Below, piece by piece: positions 8,590 through 15,970 of a stretch of DNA of 22,606 bases. A model generated the notes under the pieces. That model did not search any database, was not told where the DNA came from, and saw only the letters and a list, made by a program, of their open reading frames with translations. This stretch comes from an uncultured bacterium (GTDB lineage: Bacteria > Bacillota_A > Clostridia > Lachnospirales > Lachnospiraceae): NCBI GenBank assembly GCA_905215045.1, contig CAJMOO010000029.1, positions 1-22,606 of the forward strand. The letters run 5' to 3'. The translations under genes were made by a program, and so were the position numbers. Position 1 is the first letter of the stretch. Every line of letters starts with the position of its first letter.

Positions 8590-9000
8590 TTATCTTAATT
8601 TCTCTTCAATTGTAGTAATATCCGCATTTTTTTCGTTATATGTCACCGTGCCCAAAACCACCAGAAGCATATTAATAACAATCACAGCCAACAATATAAA
8701 TCCAATAACTTTCCATATTCTTTTATGCCGTCTATTCTTAAGCGCCAATTGTTCACTGATCTTCGCAAGTTGTTCTGCTACTTCATTCTTATTGGTTTCT
8801 TCTTTTATTTCACTACCCAATAATTCACTCACTTTAATCTCTAATACATCCGCTAATTTGGATAATGTATCTGCATCTGGTACGGATAGTCCTTTTTCCC
8901 ATTTGCTGATAGTTTGTCTTACTACATGAATTTTGATCGCAAGTTCTTCTTGTGTGTATCCTTTTGCTTTTCTTATTATTTTCAGATTCTCATTAAACAT
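8590..9000 (-). CDS. Xre-family HTH regulator with C-terminal membrane anchor
   Basis: This 136-residue protein has an N-terminal Cro/CI-type helix-turn-helix, about residues 6-60. Recognisable segments are GYTQEELAIKIHVVRQTISKWE and the following VPDADTLSKLADVLEI. A charged linker with a short helix (62-90) leads to one membrane segment around 95-118 (WKVIGFILLAVIVINMLLVV). Such tethered Xre proteins are common in Clostridia and are thought to sense envelope conditions, but the target is not known. AAGGAG precedes the ATG. A near-perfect inverted repeat at 9018-9050 lies directly upstream and is a likely autoregulatory site. Confidence 0.88.
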   Translation of the reverse strand: MFNENLKIIRKAKGYTQEELAIKIHVVRQTISKWEKGLSVPDADTLSKLADVLEIKVSELLGSEIKEETNKNEVAEQLAKISEQLALKNRRHKRIWKVIGFILLAVIVINMLLVVLGTVTYNEKNADITTIEEKLR

Positions 9001-9017
9001 AATTATTGTCTCTCCTT

Positions 9018-9050
9018 ATATTTTGATGTATTGAATTTACACCAAAATAT
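9018..9050. promoter_or_regulatory. Inverted repeat upstream of the Xre gene, candidate operator
   Basis: ATATTTTGATGTA (9018-9030) and TACACCAAAATAT (9038-9050) form 13-base arms with one mismatch around a 7-base centre. The repeat lies between the Xre ribosome binding site and the upstream hairpin, where the promoter must be. Binding by the encoded Xre protein is inferred. Confidence 0.5.
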
Positions 9051-9052
9051 GT

Positions 9053-9069
9053 CGTTGCGGCAAGCAACG
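9053..9069 (-). terminator. Weak hairpin after hepT, possible terminator
   Basis: CGTTGC (9053-9058) and GCAACG (9064-9069) pair around a 5-base loop just beyond the hepT stop. On the minus strand only a short ATATTTT follows, so termination may be inefficient, and read-through into the Xre gene is possible. Confidence 0.35.
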
Positions 9070-9079
9070 TGGGTTAACA

Positions 9080-9409
9080 TTATCCTTTTATCATCTCTAA
9101 CAATTCTGGTATATCATTTTTTAATGTTTCAAAGACAATATTTAAATCAACATTTCCATAATCGTGTACAATACGATTTCTCAATCCATACATAGCATTC
9201 CATGGAATATATCCTCTTTTCTCTTTATACTCATCCGACAATTTCTTTGCATTTTCAGATAACTGAATCATTCGAAACAACATTGAATCCAGTAGTATTT
9301 CATTTGCATTCAATTCTTCTATATCTACATCTTTCATATGTTGTACTATAAATTGCAAATCGTTTCGTATTTTTTGAATGTAATAACGATCATTCTTTAC
9401 ATTATCCAT
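9080..9409 (-). CDS. hepT: HepT-like toxin (DUF86, HEPN RNase)
   Basis: This 109-residue helical protein carries the HEPN signature RNRIVHDY near residues 82-89, which fits RX4HXY exactly, the catalytic motif of HepT ribonuclease toxins. In the MNT/HepT family the motif tyrosine is modified with AMP by the partner nucleotidyltransferase, which silences the RNase. The gene overlaps the upstream MNT gene by 8 bases (ATGGATAA), so toxin translation depends on antitoxin translation. The family's usual length is 110-145 residues, so this copy looks complete. Whether the pair acts as phage defence or a maintenance module cannot be told from sequence. Confidence 0.9.
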   Translation of the reverse strand: MDNVKNDRYYIQKIRNDLQFIVQHMKDVDIEELNANEILLDSMLFRMIQLSENAKKLSDEYKEKRGYIPWNAMYGLRNRIVHDYGNVDLNIVFETLKNDIPELLEMIKG

Positions 9410-9878
9410 ATATTTTTATCCCATCTTTTAATATTTCTTGTGTTAATTCTAAATTATCTTTTAGTTGATTAATTTCTAAAACATCTACTTTTTTGTGTAG
9501 TGCTTCTCTAATTTCTTCGACTAATCCATAAAATTTTAGTCCTTTTACATTTGCTGAAATTAACAGATCCACATCACTGGTTGGCTTTGCTTTCGATTTA
9601 GCGTAAGATCCAAAAAGATAACAAAAATTTACATCATATTTTTGAAATACATTTCCGCATTTTTCAGTTATATATTCTATATCAATAATTCCATGTTCTT
9701 CGTCTATTGGATTTATTTCTGAAAGTTTTTCTAATATATATTTGTATTTCAAACTTCCTTGTTTTTTCTCATCATTCTCATATGATTTATAAGAACGTAA
9801 AGATATTCCTACCAAATCAGCAACTTGTTGTTGTGTCATCTTTTTTTCAGTTCTCATTTTTTTTAACTCACCCATCAT
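9402..9878 (-). CDS. HTH-MNT fusion: nucleotidyltransferase antitoxin of HepT
   Basis: This 158-residue protein combines two domains. Residues about 4-60 form an Xre-type helix-turn-helix (MTQQQVADLVGISLRSYKSY). Residues about 75-158 form a minimal nucleotidyltransferase with GSYAKSKAKPTSDVD, which matches the GSX10DXD active site. MNT antitoxins attach AMP to the HepT tyrosine. Most stand-alone MNT proteins lack a DNA-binding domain, so this one probably also represses its own operon through the palindromes at 9902-9948. The frame is open to 9950, but ATG at 9878 is preferred: AGAGG lies 7 bases before it, and starts further upstream would fall inside the operators. ATG at 9875 is an alternative. 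Confidence 0.88.
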   Translation of the reverse strand: MMGELKKMRTEKKMTQQQVADLVGISLRSYKSYENDEKKQGSLKYKYILEKLSEINPIDEEHGIIDIEYITEKCGNVFQKYDVNFCYLFGSYAKSKAKPTSDVDLLISANVKGLKFYGLVEEIREALHKKVDVLEINQLKDNLELTQEILKDGIKIYG

Positions 9879-9896
9879 AATTGCACCTCTTAATTT

Positions 9897-9925
9897 ATAA
9901 TAGTGCAATTTTTGCACTTCGTCAA
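9897..9925 (-). promoter_or_regulatory. Promoter of the HTH-MNT/hepT operon
   Basis: On the minus strand TTGACG (9925-9920) and TATTAT (9902-9897) are 17 bases apart. The spacer is occupied by the palindrome at 9902-9918, and the predicted transcription start near 9890 leaves a leader of only about a dozen bases, just enough for the ribosome binding site. Confidence 0.7.
9902..9918. promoter_or_regulatory. Operator 1 of the HTH-MNT/hepT operon
   Basis: AGTGCAATTTTTGCACT is an inverted repeat with 7-base arms and a 3-base centre, located between the -35 and -10 boxes. A related site is centred 30 bases upstream, and a half site (GGTGCAATT) overlaps the ribosome binding site. Binding by the HTH domain of the antitoxin is inferred. 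Confidence 0.7.
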
Positions 9926-9931
9926 TTCGAA

Positions 9932-9948
9932 GGTGCAAAAATTGCACC
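9932..9948. promoter_or_regulatory. Operator 2 of the HTH-MNT/hepT operon
   Basis: GGTGCAAAAATTGCACC repeats the operator pattern TGCAA-N3-TTGCA upstream of the -35 box, centred 30 bases (close to three helical turns) from operator 1. That would place two bound dimers on the same face of the DNA. Confidence 0.7.
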
Positions 9949-9992
9949 ATTATTTAAATTCTATAATAGGTATTTTTTCTTAATAAATTTTT

Positions 9993-10174
9993 TTATTCTA
10001 TGATCATGGCTGGCTTATCTGCATATTCATCGAGAAAAATCAATACTTTCTTGCCGTATAAAAGATTTAGATCACTGGATAACTTCCTTGTAACCTTTGA
10101 TATCTCTGATCTGTCCAGATGGAAAGGCCTTTAAATAAATCTCCTCGATTCTCATATTGTCTGGAAAATAGCAT
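9993..10174 (-). pseudogene. Remnant of an AAA-ATPase-like (PF09820/DUF1703) gene
   Basis: Two adjacent minus-strand frames carry pieces of one family. Frame A (10174-10067) reads ENRGDLFKGLSIW and YQRLQGSYPVI, matching the conserved LFKGLxIW...QGxYPVI block that follows Walker A in AAA-ATPase-like proteins. Frame B (10076-9993) reads LYGKKVLIFLDEYADKP, matching the family's YGKKVxxLxDEYDKP Walker B block. In intact members these blocks are separated by several dozen residues, so an internal deletion with frameshift has occurred. Walker A and the whole C-terminal half are missing. These genes are abundant and often decayed in Firmicutes genomes. The family call comes from memory of the motifs and needs a profile search. 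Confidence 0.65.
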
Positions 10175-10185
10175 TCCTTATAAAT

Positions 10186-10521
10186 CTACTTTTGAAATTC
10201 CTTCCGCAAAACCTCTTTCGGTGCCTCAATCTCATTTGCCAATGTATGTTCCGTTAATTCTGACAAAATTTTTAATTTCTTATTGATCATCGGGCGCATG
10301 CAGTTTGGAACGTGTTCCTGATGGGCTCTGTGAATTGCCACACATTCTTTGCAATTTCCATGATATCTACAGGCTTTTTGACATGGGCAGTGGTCTTTGT
10401 CTGCATATTCTTTTCGAAATTCTGCTGCGAATTCTTCTTGTAATCTTAAACCTTCTGCTCTGTTTCCTTTGTGGAATTCTGCCATTGCTGCGATTTCTTT
10501 TTCATTATATTCGATTTTCAT
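10186..10521 (-). CDS. Small cysteine-cluster protein, unknown function
   Basis: This 111-residue protein has a charged helical N-terminus followed by a compact cluster of Cys and His. The cysteines are C45, C47, C51, C57, C60 and C74, with histidines at 54, 64, 67 and 70. The order CPC-x3-C-x2-HGxC-x2-C-x3-HR...PxC resembles short clostridial proteins of about 60-70 residues that are presumed to bind metal. Here the motif is embedded between helical extensions. AAGGAG lies 12 bases before the ATG. The gene is divergent from the MATE gene at 10646 and ends next to the AAA-ATPase-like remnant. I cannot assign a function. Confidence 0.75.
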   Translation of the reverse strand: MKIEYNEKEIAAMAEFHKGNRAEGLRLQEEFAAEFRKEYADKDHCPCQKACRYHGNCKECVAIHRAHQEHVPNCMRPMINKKLKILSELTEHTLANEIEAPKEVLRKEFQK

Positions 10522-10645
10522 ATACTATACCTACTCCTTTATCCATATAGATTTTCTTTCAATTTGTATTATAATAGAATAAATGAAACGATGCCATGAT
10601 AAATAAAAATATAATGAAACTGGAAAGAGATGATCTTAAATAAAA

Positions 10646-12013
10646 ATGAAACGAATTGATTTTGAAAATGGGTCTGTAACCCAAAATATCTTTGCAGCTG
10701 CACTTCCTATGCTTGTTGCTCAGATCTTAAACTTATTATATAACATTGTTGACCGTATTTATATCGCACGAATCCCGCATATCGGAACAGCTGCACTTGG
10801 TGCTGTTGGACTGTGCTTTCCGCTGGTTGTGATCATTACTGCATTTGCTAACTTATTTGGAAGTGGCGGAGCTCCTTTATTTTCGATCAGCCGAGGGCAA
10901 AAGAAAAATAAACAGGCTGTCCATATCATGAATACATCATTTACTATGGTTTGTTTTAGTGCTGTCGTATTGATGCTCATTGGGCTTTTATTTGCACGCC
11001 CGCTTTTGATATTATTCGGGGCTTCCAAGGATGCTCTCGTTTATGCTTTTCCATATATGATGATCTATCTGATCGGTACACTGCCATCTATGATCGCCAT
11101 TGGAATGAATCCATTTATTAATGCACAAGGATATTCAACCATCGGAATGTTTTCTGTTGCGATCGGTGCCGTTGCCAACTTACTGCTTGACCCATTCTTT
11201 ATTTTTGTATTAGGGTTTGGCGTTCGGGGTGCTGCGATCGCAACTGTGATCTCACAATGTCTTTCTGCTTCTTTTGTGTTATTTTTCCTTACAAAAAAAG
11301 CAGAATTAAAGGTACGTTTTCTTCATAAAGATGAGCTGTCAGAAAGTTTAGGATATGCAAAGAATATCATCAGCCTTGGAACTGCCGGATTTATCATGCA
11401 GTTAACTAACGGTCTGGTAAGTATTGTTTGCAACAATGTACTTTCTGTGACTGGCGGAGATATTTATATCTCTGTCATGACGATCGTATCAAGTGTACGA
11501 CAACTTGTGGAAACCCCGATTTATGCCATGAATGAAGGCGGTTCTCCGATCTTGAGTTATAACTATGGTGCCAGACGTCCAGCTCGTGTAAGAAAGGCTA
11601 TGATCGTTATGTCTGCTATGATCCTATGCTATACAGCCGTTATGTGGAGTGTTATCATTTTTGCTCCTGGTACATTGATCCGTGTATTCAGTTCTGATCC
11701 TTCACTTGTAAAAGATTCCATTCCTGCATTGAATCAGTATTTTGCTGCTTTTATCTTTATGGATCTGCAGTATATTGGACAGACAGTATTTAAATCTCTA
11801 AACAAAAAGAAACATGCGATCTTTTTCTCATTGCTTCGTAAGGTATTTATTGTTATTCCATTAATTTATTTTATGCCTTATGTATTGCACATGGGAACTT
11901 CCGGAGTATTCCTTGCGGAACCTGTTTCTAATGTGATCGGTGGAGGCTTTTGCTTCGTTACGATGCTTTGCACTGTGCTACCTGAACTTAGAAGAATGGA
12001 TAACTGTGATTGA
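10646..12013 (+). CDS. MATE-family efflux transporter
   Basis: This 455-residue protein has twelve membrane segments with MATE hallmarks: QILNLLYNIVDRIYIARIP near residues 21-39, LFGSGGAPLFSISRGQ around 70-85, and the second-half repeat ILSYNYGARRPARVRK. It probably exports cationic compounds using an ion gradient. No regulator gene is attached. The ribosome binding site is weak, with only GGAAAGAGA about 15 bases upstream, suggesting low translation. The AT-rich 124-base gap before it holds TATAAT-like boxes on both strands but no convincing -35. It converges on the MoxR gene with only 10 bases between stops and no visible terminator. Confidence 0.93.
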   Translation: MKRIDFENGSVTQNIFAAALPMLVAQILNLLYNIVDRIYIARIPHIGTAALGAVGLCFPLVVIITAFANLFGSGGAPLFSISRGQKKNKQAVHIMNTSFTMVCFSAVVLMLIGLLFARPLLILFGASKDALVYAFPYMMIYLIGTLPSMIAIGMNPFINAQGYSTIGMFSVAIGAVANLLLDPFFIFVLGFGVRGAAIATVISQCLSASFVLFFLTKKAELKVRFLHKDELSESLGYAKNIISLGTAGFIMQLTNGLVSIVCNNVLSVTGGDIYISVMTIVSSVRQLVETPIYAMNEGGSPILSYNYGARRPARVRKAMIVMSAMILCYTAVMWSVIIFAPGTLIRVFSSDPSLVKDSIPALNQYFAAFIFMDLQYIGQTVFKSLNKKKHAIFFSLLRKVFIVIPLIYFMPYVLHMGTSGVFLAEPVSNVIGGGFCFVTMLCTVLPELRRMDNCD

Positions 12014-12023
12014 TCTTTTTAGT

Positions 12024-13511
12024 TTAAAATTTTCTCTCCAGCTCATCCATCTCTGCCATGATCTCCGCTTGCTGTTCATCAAACAAAAGCCCTTTATTAT
12101 ATTGATAATACTTATCACATCCATTTTCCTTGATAAACCAGACACTGTAATAATTAACATTCAGTTCTGTCACAAATACAACCATTTCCTGACTTTGTCC
12201 AAAGGCTTCTTCCATGAAGTCAAATGCATTGTCTAGTGCTTTGGTTGTATTCTCTATCTGCTGTTCTAATTTTGCTGGTTCTTTCTTGAATTCTCCTCTC
12301 ACACGTTCAAATTCTGCTTCTGCTTCTAAATGTTCAGCTTTGCTGATCTGTTCGTATGACTCCAGAGTCTTGATCACATCAAGCAACATATGTTCCTGTG
12401 CTTTTCCAAGTTTCTCTGTCTTTTTCTTTTCGTCGAAGTCCTCATGGATTTCTTTGACTACCTGACTTAATGTCTTGCCTGTTTTAAGTTGTTTTAGCCA
12501 GCCAAATAATTCCGTAACATAAGCATCCTGTCGATAAGATTCAGCAAACATTTCGGACAATTTTCCATTTAACAATCCGACAACACTTAATTTCTCATCA
12601 AATGCTGCGAATTTTAATCTGCCGATCGTTTCCTGATTCCACTGTCCTTTTAAAATACGCTCAATTCCATAGTCTTCTTTGTATTTCTTATATAATTCAT
12701 AATAGTTAGCAAAGTCTTTGGCGATCTTCAGGTGCTGTAAGTACTGAAATACCACTTCTCTGTCAATATCTTTTCCAAGTTCTTCGTAAACTTTTAATAA
12801 CTGAGACAGATCTTCCCATCCTCTGGCTGTAACAAACGCCTTTCCATCAACTGTTGTTTCCATACGATAGAAATATTCTTTACGGATTTCAAGATATGCA
12901 AGGATTGCTGGGTGGATTCCTGCCTGATATGCGTATTCTTTCCACACTTCATAGTCTGCTTCCACATCAATCTTCTTCATACGGTCCAAGGTAACTACGT
13001 CAAAATCTCTGACAGATTTATTGTATTCTGGCGGATTTCCTGCCGCTACGATGATCCAGCCATCTGGTACTTTCTGATTTCCGAACATCTTACACTGCAA
13101 AAACTGAAGCATTGTTGGTGCCAATGTCTCAGATACACAGTTGATCTCATCAATAAATAAAATACCTTCTTTATTTCCAGTCTGTTCAATCTTTTCATAA
13201 ACAGATGCAATGATCTCACTCATCGTATATTCCGTAACAGAATATGTTTGTCCACTATATTCTTTTTCTCTGATAAATGGCAAACCGATCGCACTCTGTC
13301 TTGTGTGGTGCGTGATCGTATAAGCTACCAATCCAATCTCACATTCTCTTGCGATCTGTTCCATGATCTGTGTTTTTCCAATTCCCGGAGGGCCCATCAA
13401 AAGGATCGGACGCTGTCTGATGGATGGTATTTTATATTCTCCATAATTATCCTTTGTAAGATAAGCTTCAATGGAATCTTTGATTTCCTGTTTTGCTCTT
13501 TTAATATTCAT
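12024..13511 (-). CDS. MoxR-type AAA+ ATPase
   Basis: This 495-residue protein has an N-terminal AAA+ module. Walker A GPPGIGKT is at 40-47, Walker B ILFIDEIN at 117-124 and a sensor-1 region VAAGNPPEYN at 155-164. A charged helical C-terminal half follows. MoxR ATPases act with vWA-domain partners as chaperone- or chelatase-like machines, and the gene just upstream encodes such a partner. Although the frame is open to 13544, ATG at 13511 is preferred because AAGGAG stands 9 bases before it; this start overlaps the vWA gene by 11 bases. The C-terminal half (about residues 270-495) matches nothing I recognise and may bind the partner or substrate. Confidence 0.87.
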   Translation of the reverse strand: MNIKRAKQEIKDSIEAYLTKDNYGEYKIPSIRQRPILLMGPPGIGKTQIMEQIARECEIGLVAYTITHHTRQSAIGLPFIREKEYSGQTYSVTEYTMSEIIASVYEKIEQTGNKEGILFIDEINCVSETLAPTMLQFLQCKMFGNQKVPDGWIIVAAGNPPEYNKSVRDFDVVTLDRMKKIDVEADYEVWKEYAYQAGIHPAILAYLEIRKEYFYRMETTVDGKAFVTARGWEDLSQLLKVYEELGKDIDREVVFQYLQHLKIAKDFANYYELYKKYKEDYGIERILKGQWNQETIGRLKFAAFDEKLSVVGLLNGKLSEMFAESYRQDAYVTELFGWLKQLKTGKTLSQVVKEIHEDFDEKKKTEKLGKAQEHMLLDVIKTLESYEQISKAEHLEAEAEFERVRGEFKKEPAKLEQQIENTTKALDNAFDFMEEAFGQSQEMVVFVTELNVNYYSVWFIKENGCDKYYQYNKGLLFDEQQAEIMAEMDELERKF

Positions 13512-14820
13512 GTTTTTCTTCTCCTTCATCAAGATCTTCGGCATCGACGATCAATTTAACTGCCCATGGCGGTACATCCACATCTTCGTATTCTTCCTGC
13601 ATAAAAATAAATGCTGTCTGATATGGTGGTTTCTTCTTTGGATAGGTTCCTTTTCCATCTGTGAAATAGATCAATCCCTTCAGATGATAAAATTCACCCT
13701 GTTCGATCAGATGATTCACATATTCAAATGCTGGCCGGAAATCTGTCCCACCTTCTCCGATCAGTTCCAAATGTTCCATATATTCTTTTAATTCTTTTTC
13801 GTCTGTGATCTTCTGGTCGTTTTGTACCATCTCATCACACTGAATGATATGAATATTTACCTTATGAAAAAAGCTCTCTGCTTCCGTTAACACACCATAT
13901 GTTTCTTCCAGAAATTTCTTTACCAGATCACCAGAACATGACATTGATGTATCAATCACGATGGCAAAGTCTTCAACTTTCTTTACTTCCTTCCACTCCT
14001 GCGGCTCGATCAACGGCATATTCCCATACATAGAAAGCCCATAACTGTAAAATATATAGTCAAACGAATCTGGGTCCACACTGACTTCTTCTCTTAAAAC
14101 CGAAAATTTTCTTAAAAATTCACGATAATCATAACGGTCTCTGTTTTCTACCTGTACCTGTCCAATCAGATCCCCTGCTTGTTGTGACTCTTCACTGGAA
14201 AATGTCTCCATATCTGTTTCCGTTTTTTCACTGATATTCTTCCATTTATTTTCTACTTCCTGATGAAGATCTTGTTTGGGATCTTCGGGCCAATACTGGT
14301 GGTCATCTACCCGAAATTCCATCTGCAGTTCTTTTATTTTCTTCTCTTCTAATCCAAAAGAAACCAACTGTCGATAAATCCCCTCGGCTGTCAATACTTT
14401 GAGGTTCCTCTCAAGCTGCCCGTAAATGTCTTTGCGCAGCCTTGTTTGCACCATATGGATACATTTTAAATGCCAGTGATCAATAATTGATTCGACTGCG
14501 ATATCACAAGAAATATTCCATAGAGTCTTATCTCTTCCTTTTCTTCTTGTCACATGATGTAAAATACAGTGAAGCACCATATGAAGATATGCACGATTCA
14601 TCCGGACTCTGTTTTGCCTGTACATGCCTCCTAAAGCTCCTGGATGATAAAATATACACATTCCATCCGTTCCAACACCATTTACAGAAGGATCGATCAC
14701 ATAAGCAAAACTGCTTAATGCCACATCTAAAAAACGCATATGGATATATAATTCATTTCTTGTCGTCGCAAGGATCTTTGTTCCAAGTTCACTGAGACGC
14801 TCATTGATATTTTCTTCCAT
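13501..14820 (-). CDS. DUF2201-type protein: zincin-like domain plus vWA domain
   Basis: This 439-residue protein has two recognisable parts. The N-terminal domain (about 1-170) resembles the putative metallopeptidase fold of DUF2201 proteins, with HMVLHCILHH at 80-89 and the following WNISCDIAVESII. The C-terminal vWA domain (about 283-430) has a complete metal-ion-dependent adhesion site: D290-T-S-M-S294, T359 in EGGTD, and D388 in YFTDG. The catalytic Glu of HExxH is Met here, so proteolysis is doubtful. The middle section is acidic and probably disordered. vWA proteins of this kind are substrates or adaptors of MoxR ATPases, and the MoxR gene overlaps the end of this one. Confidence 0.87.
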   Translation of the reverse strand: MEENINERLSELGTKILATTRNELYIHMRFLDVALSSFAYVIDPSVNGVGTDGMCIFYHPGALGGMYRQNRVRMNRAYLHMVLHCILHHVTRRKGRDKTLWNISCDIAVESIIDHWHLKCIHMVQTRLRKDIYGQLERNLKVLTAEGIYRQLVSFGLEEKKIKELQMEFRVDDHQYWPEDPKQDLHQEVENKWKNISEKTETDMETFSSEESQQAGDLIGQVQVENRDRYDYREFLRKFSVLREEVSVDPDSFDYIFYSYGLSMYGNMPLIEPQEWKEVKKVEDFAIVIDTSMSCSGDLVKKFLEETYGVLTEAESFFHKVNIHIIQCDEMVQNDQKITDEKELKEYMEHLELIGEGGTDFRPAFEYVNHLIEQGEFYHLKGLIYFTDGKGTYPKKKPPYQTAFIFMQEEYEDVDVPPWAVKLIVDAEDLDEGEEKHEY

Positions 14821-14842
14821 TATTCATTTCCCTTTATCTTAT

Positions 14843-15802
14843 CTATAATTCAAATGTTTTCTTTTTCTTTGGAAATCTCTTATGCTGTTCGTTCATCAAA
14901 ATACTTAAAAGTTCTGTTTTCTGCTTTCTGGATGCCCAGTCGATCGCTGCTTCGATTCCTTCTTTACTGAAATAATTCTTCTCTGCCATCAAATTGATAA
15001 ATGGCATCTGATCTTCTTCTTTTAAATAATTCATCATCTCGCATTGGTTCTGCTTTATATATCCCTCGTATTGCATCCATGCAAAATCTGATACCCCGTA
15101 TGGCATTAACATACGCCCAGCTAATATCTCCCATACAATATCCAGATCTTCCTGAACTGCTGCCACTGGGAAAATATCATCATATTTACGATAGTCGATC
15201 TCTCCTCGCAAAAAACTTTGGCGATATTGATATCCTGTTCCATGAAAATGTGTCTCCACAATTCTTGCTGGTGTATTTTCCACAGCCTCTTCATAATACT
15301 CTGGATAAAATAAACGACTTTGTTTTTCTTCTTCTTTATAACGGATATTTACCTGCAATGGAAAACGAGTATCTCTTACAACGTCTCTTAAAGCACTTTT
15401 TTTATCCTCATAAACATCATAGTAGATCTTTTGCAGCTTGCATCCTGTAAAAATTCCTGCTCCTGTTCTTAAAAGAGAATCTGAAAACCCAAGTGTTGTC
15501 AGATTTACACATCCATAAAATGCATATTTCCCTATTTCCACAGTATCCGGTGGCAGATAAACTTCTTTTACTGCCTCTCCACAAAACATCGGTTCATCTT
15601 CACTGCCCAAAAAGTCTTCGCCGATCATAATCTCTTTTGCTTCGTCTTCTTTTCGTTTATGCGCAGAAAATGCATAATCACCAATCTTCGTAACTCTTTT
15701 TCCTTCAATTTCCGAAGGAATCTCTACTTGATCTTCTTTGCTGAAACAACGAAGAACTTCGATTCCTCCATCTTTTGCATCTCTGTATTGTATCTTAAGC
15801 AT
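14843..15802 (-). CDS. Leucine-rich-repeat (BspA-type) protein, first gene of MoxR-vWA operon
   Basis: This 319-residue protein has an N-terminal BspA-like leucine-rich-repeat part, about residues 20-135. Repeat units include VTKIGDYAFS, VEIGKYAFYGCVNLTTL and LLRTGAGIFTGC, in the usual I-xx-YAF-xx-C pattern. The C-terminal part (about 190-319) is helical and resembles ankyrin-like repeat ends (GIEAAIDWASRKQKTELLSILM). There is no signal peptide, so unlike surface BspA proteins it should be cytoplasmic. The frame is open to 15943, but ATG at 15802 follows AAGGAA and begins the conserved sequence; the upstream part overlaps the promoter. It is 22 bases from the vWA gene, so all three genes form one operon. 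It may recruit targets to the MoxR-vWA machine. Confidence 0.78.
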   Translation of the reverse strand: MLKIQYRDAKDGGIEVLRCFSKEDQVEIPSEIEGKRVTKIGDYAFSAHKRKEDEAKEIMIGEDFLGSEDEPMFCGEAVKEVYLPPDTVEIGKYAFYGCVNLTTLGFSDSLLRTGAGIFTGCKLQKIYYDVYEDKKSALRDVVRDTRFPLQVNIRYKEEEKQSRLFYPEYYEEAVENTPARIVETHFHGTGYQYRQSFLRGEIDYRKYDDIFPVAAVQEDLDIVWEILAGRMLMPYGVSDFAWMQYEGYIKQNQCEMMNYLKEEDQMPFINLMAEKNYFSKEGIEAAIDWASRKQKTELLSILMNEQHKRFPKKKKTFEL

Positions 15803-15842
15803 CGTCTTTTCCTTCGCCTTTCTCCATGTATACACTATCCTT

Positions 15843-15870
15843 ATTATAGCTGACTGACAGGAAATATCAA
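15843..15870 (-). promoter_or_regulatory. Promoter of the LRR-vWA-MoxR operon
   Basis: On the minus strand TTGATA (15870-15865) and TATAAT (15848-15843) are separated by 16 bases and lie about 40 bases upstream of the LRR start codon. This placement also supports the start at 15802 over the longer frame. Confidence 0.65.
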
Positions 15871-15887
15871 GAATCGTAAAAAGGAAT

Positions 15888-15916
15888 TTCCCATCTTCAT
15901 AAAAATGTAATATAAT
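15888..15916 (+). promoter_or_regulatory. Candidate promoter of the MBL-fold hydrolase gene
   Basis: TTCCCA (15888-15893) and a perfect TATAAT (15911-15916) are 17 bases apart, with the start codon about 55 bases downstream. The -35 is weak (4 of 6). Confidence 0.45.
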
Positions 15917-15970
15917 GCAGAAAGATACGATGATTTTATACACTTATGATGATATATAAAGGAGATTTTT

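Noticed and set aside
10561..10645. Promoter of the second MATE gene
   Set aside because: Several TATAAT-like boxes occur in an AT-rich stretch, but none has a convincing -35 at the right distance.
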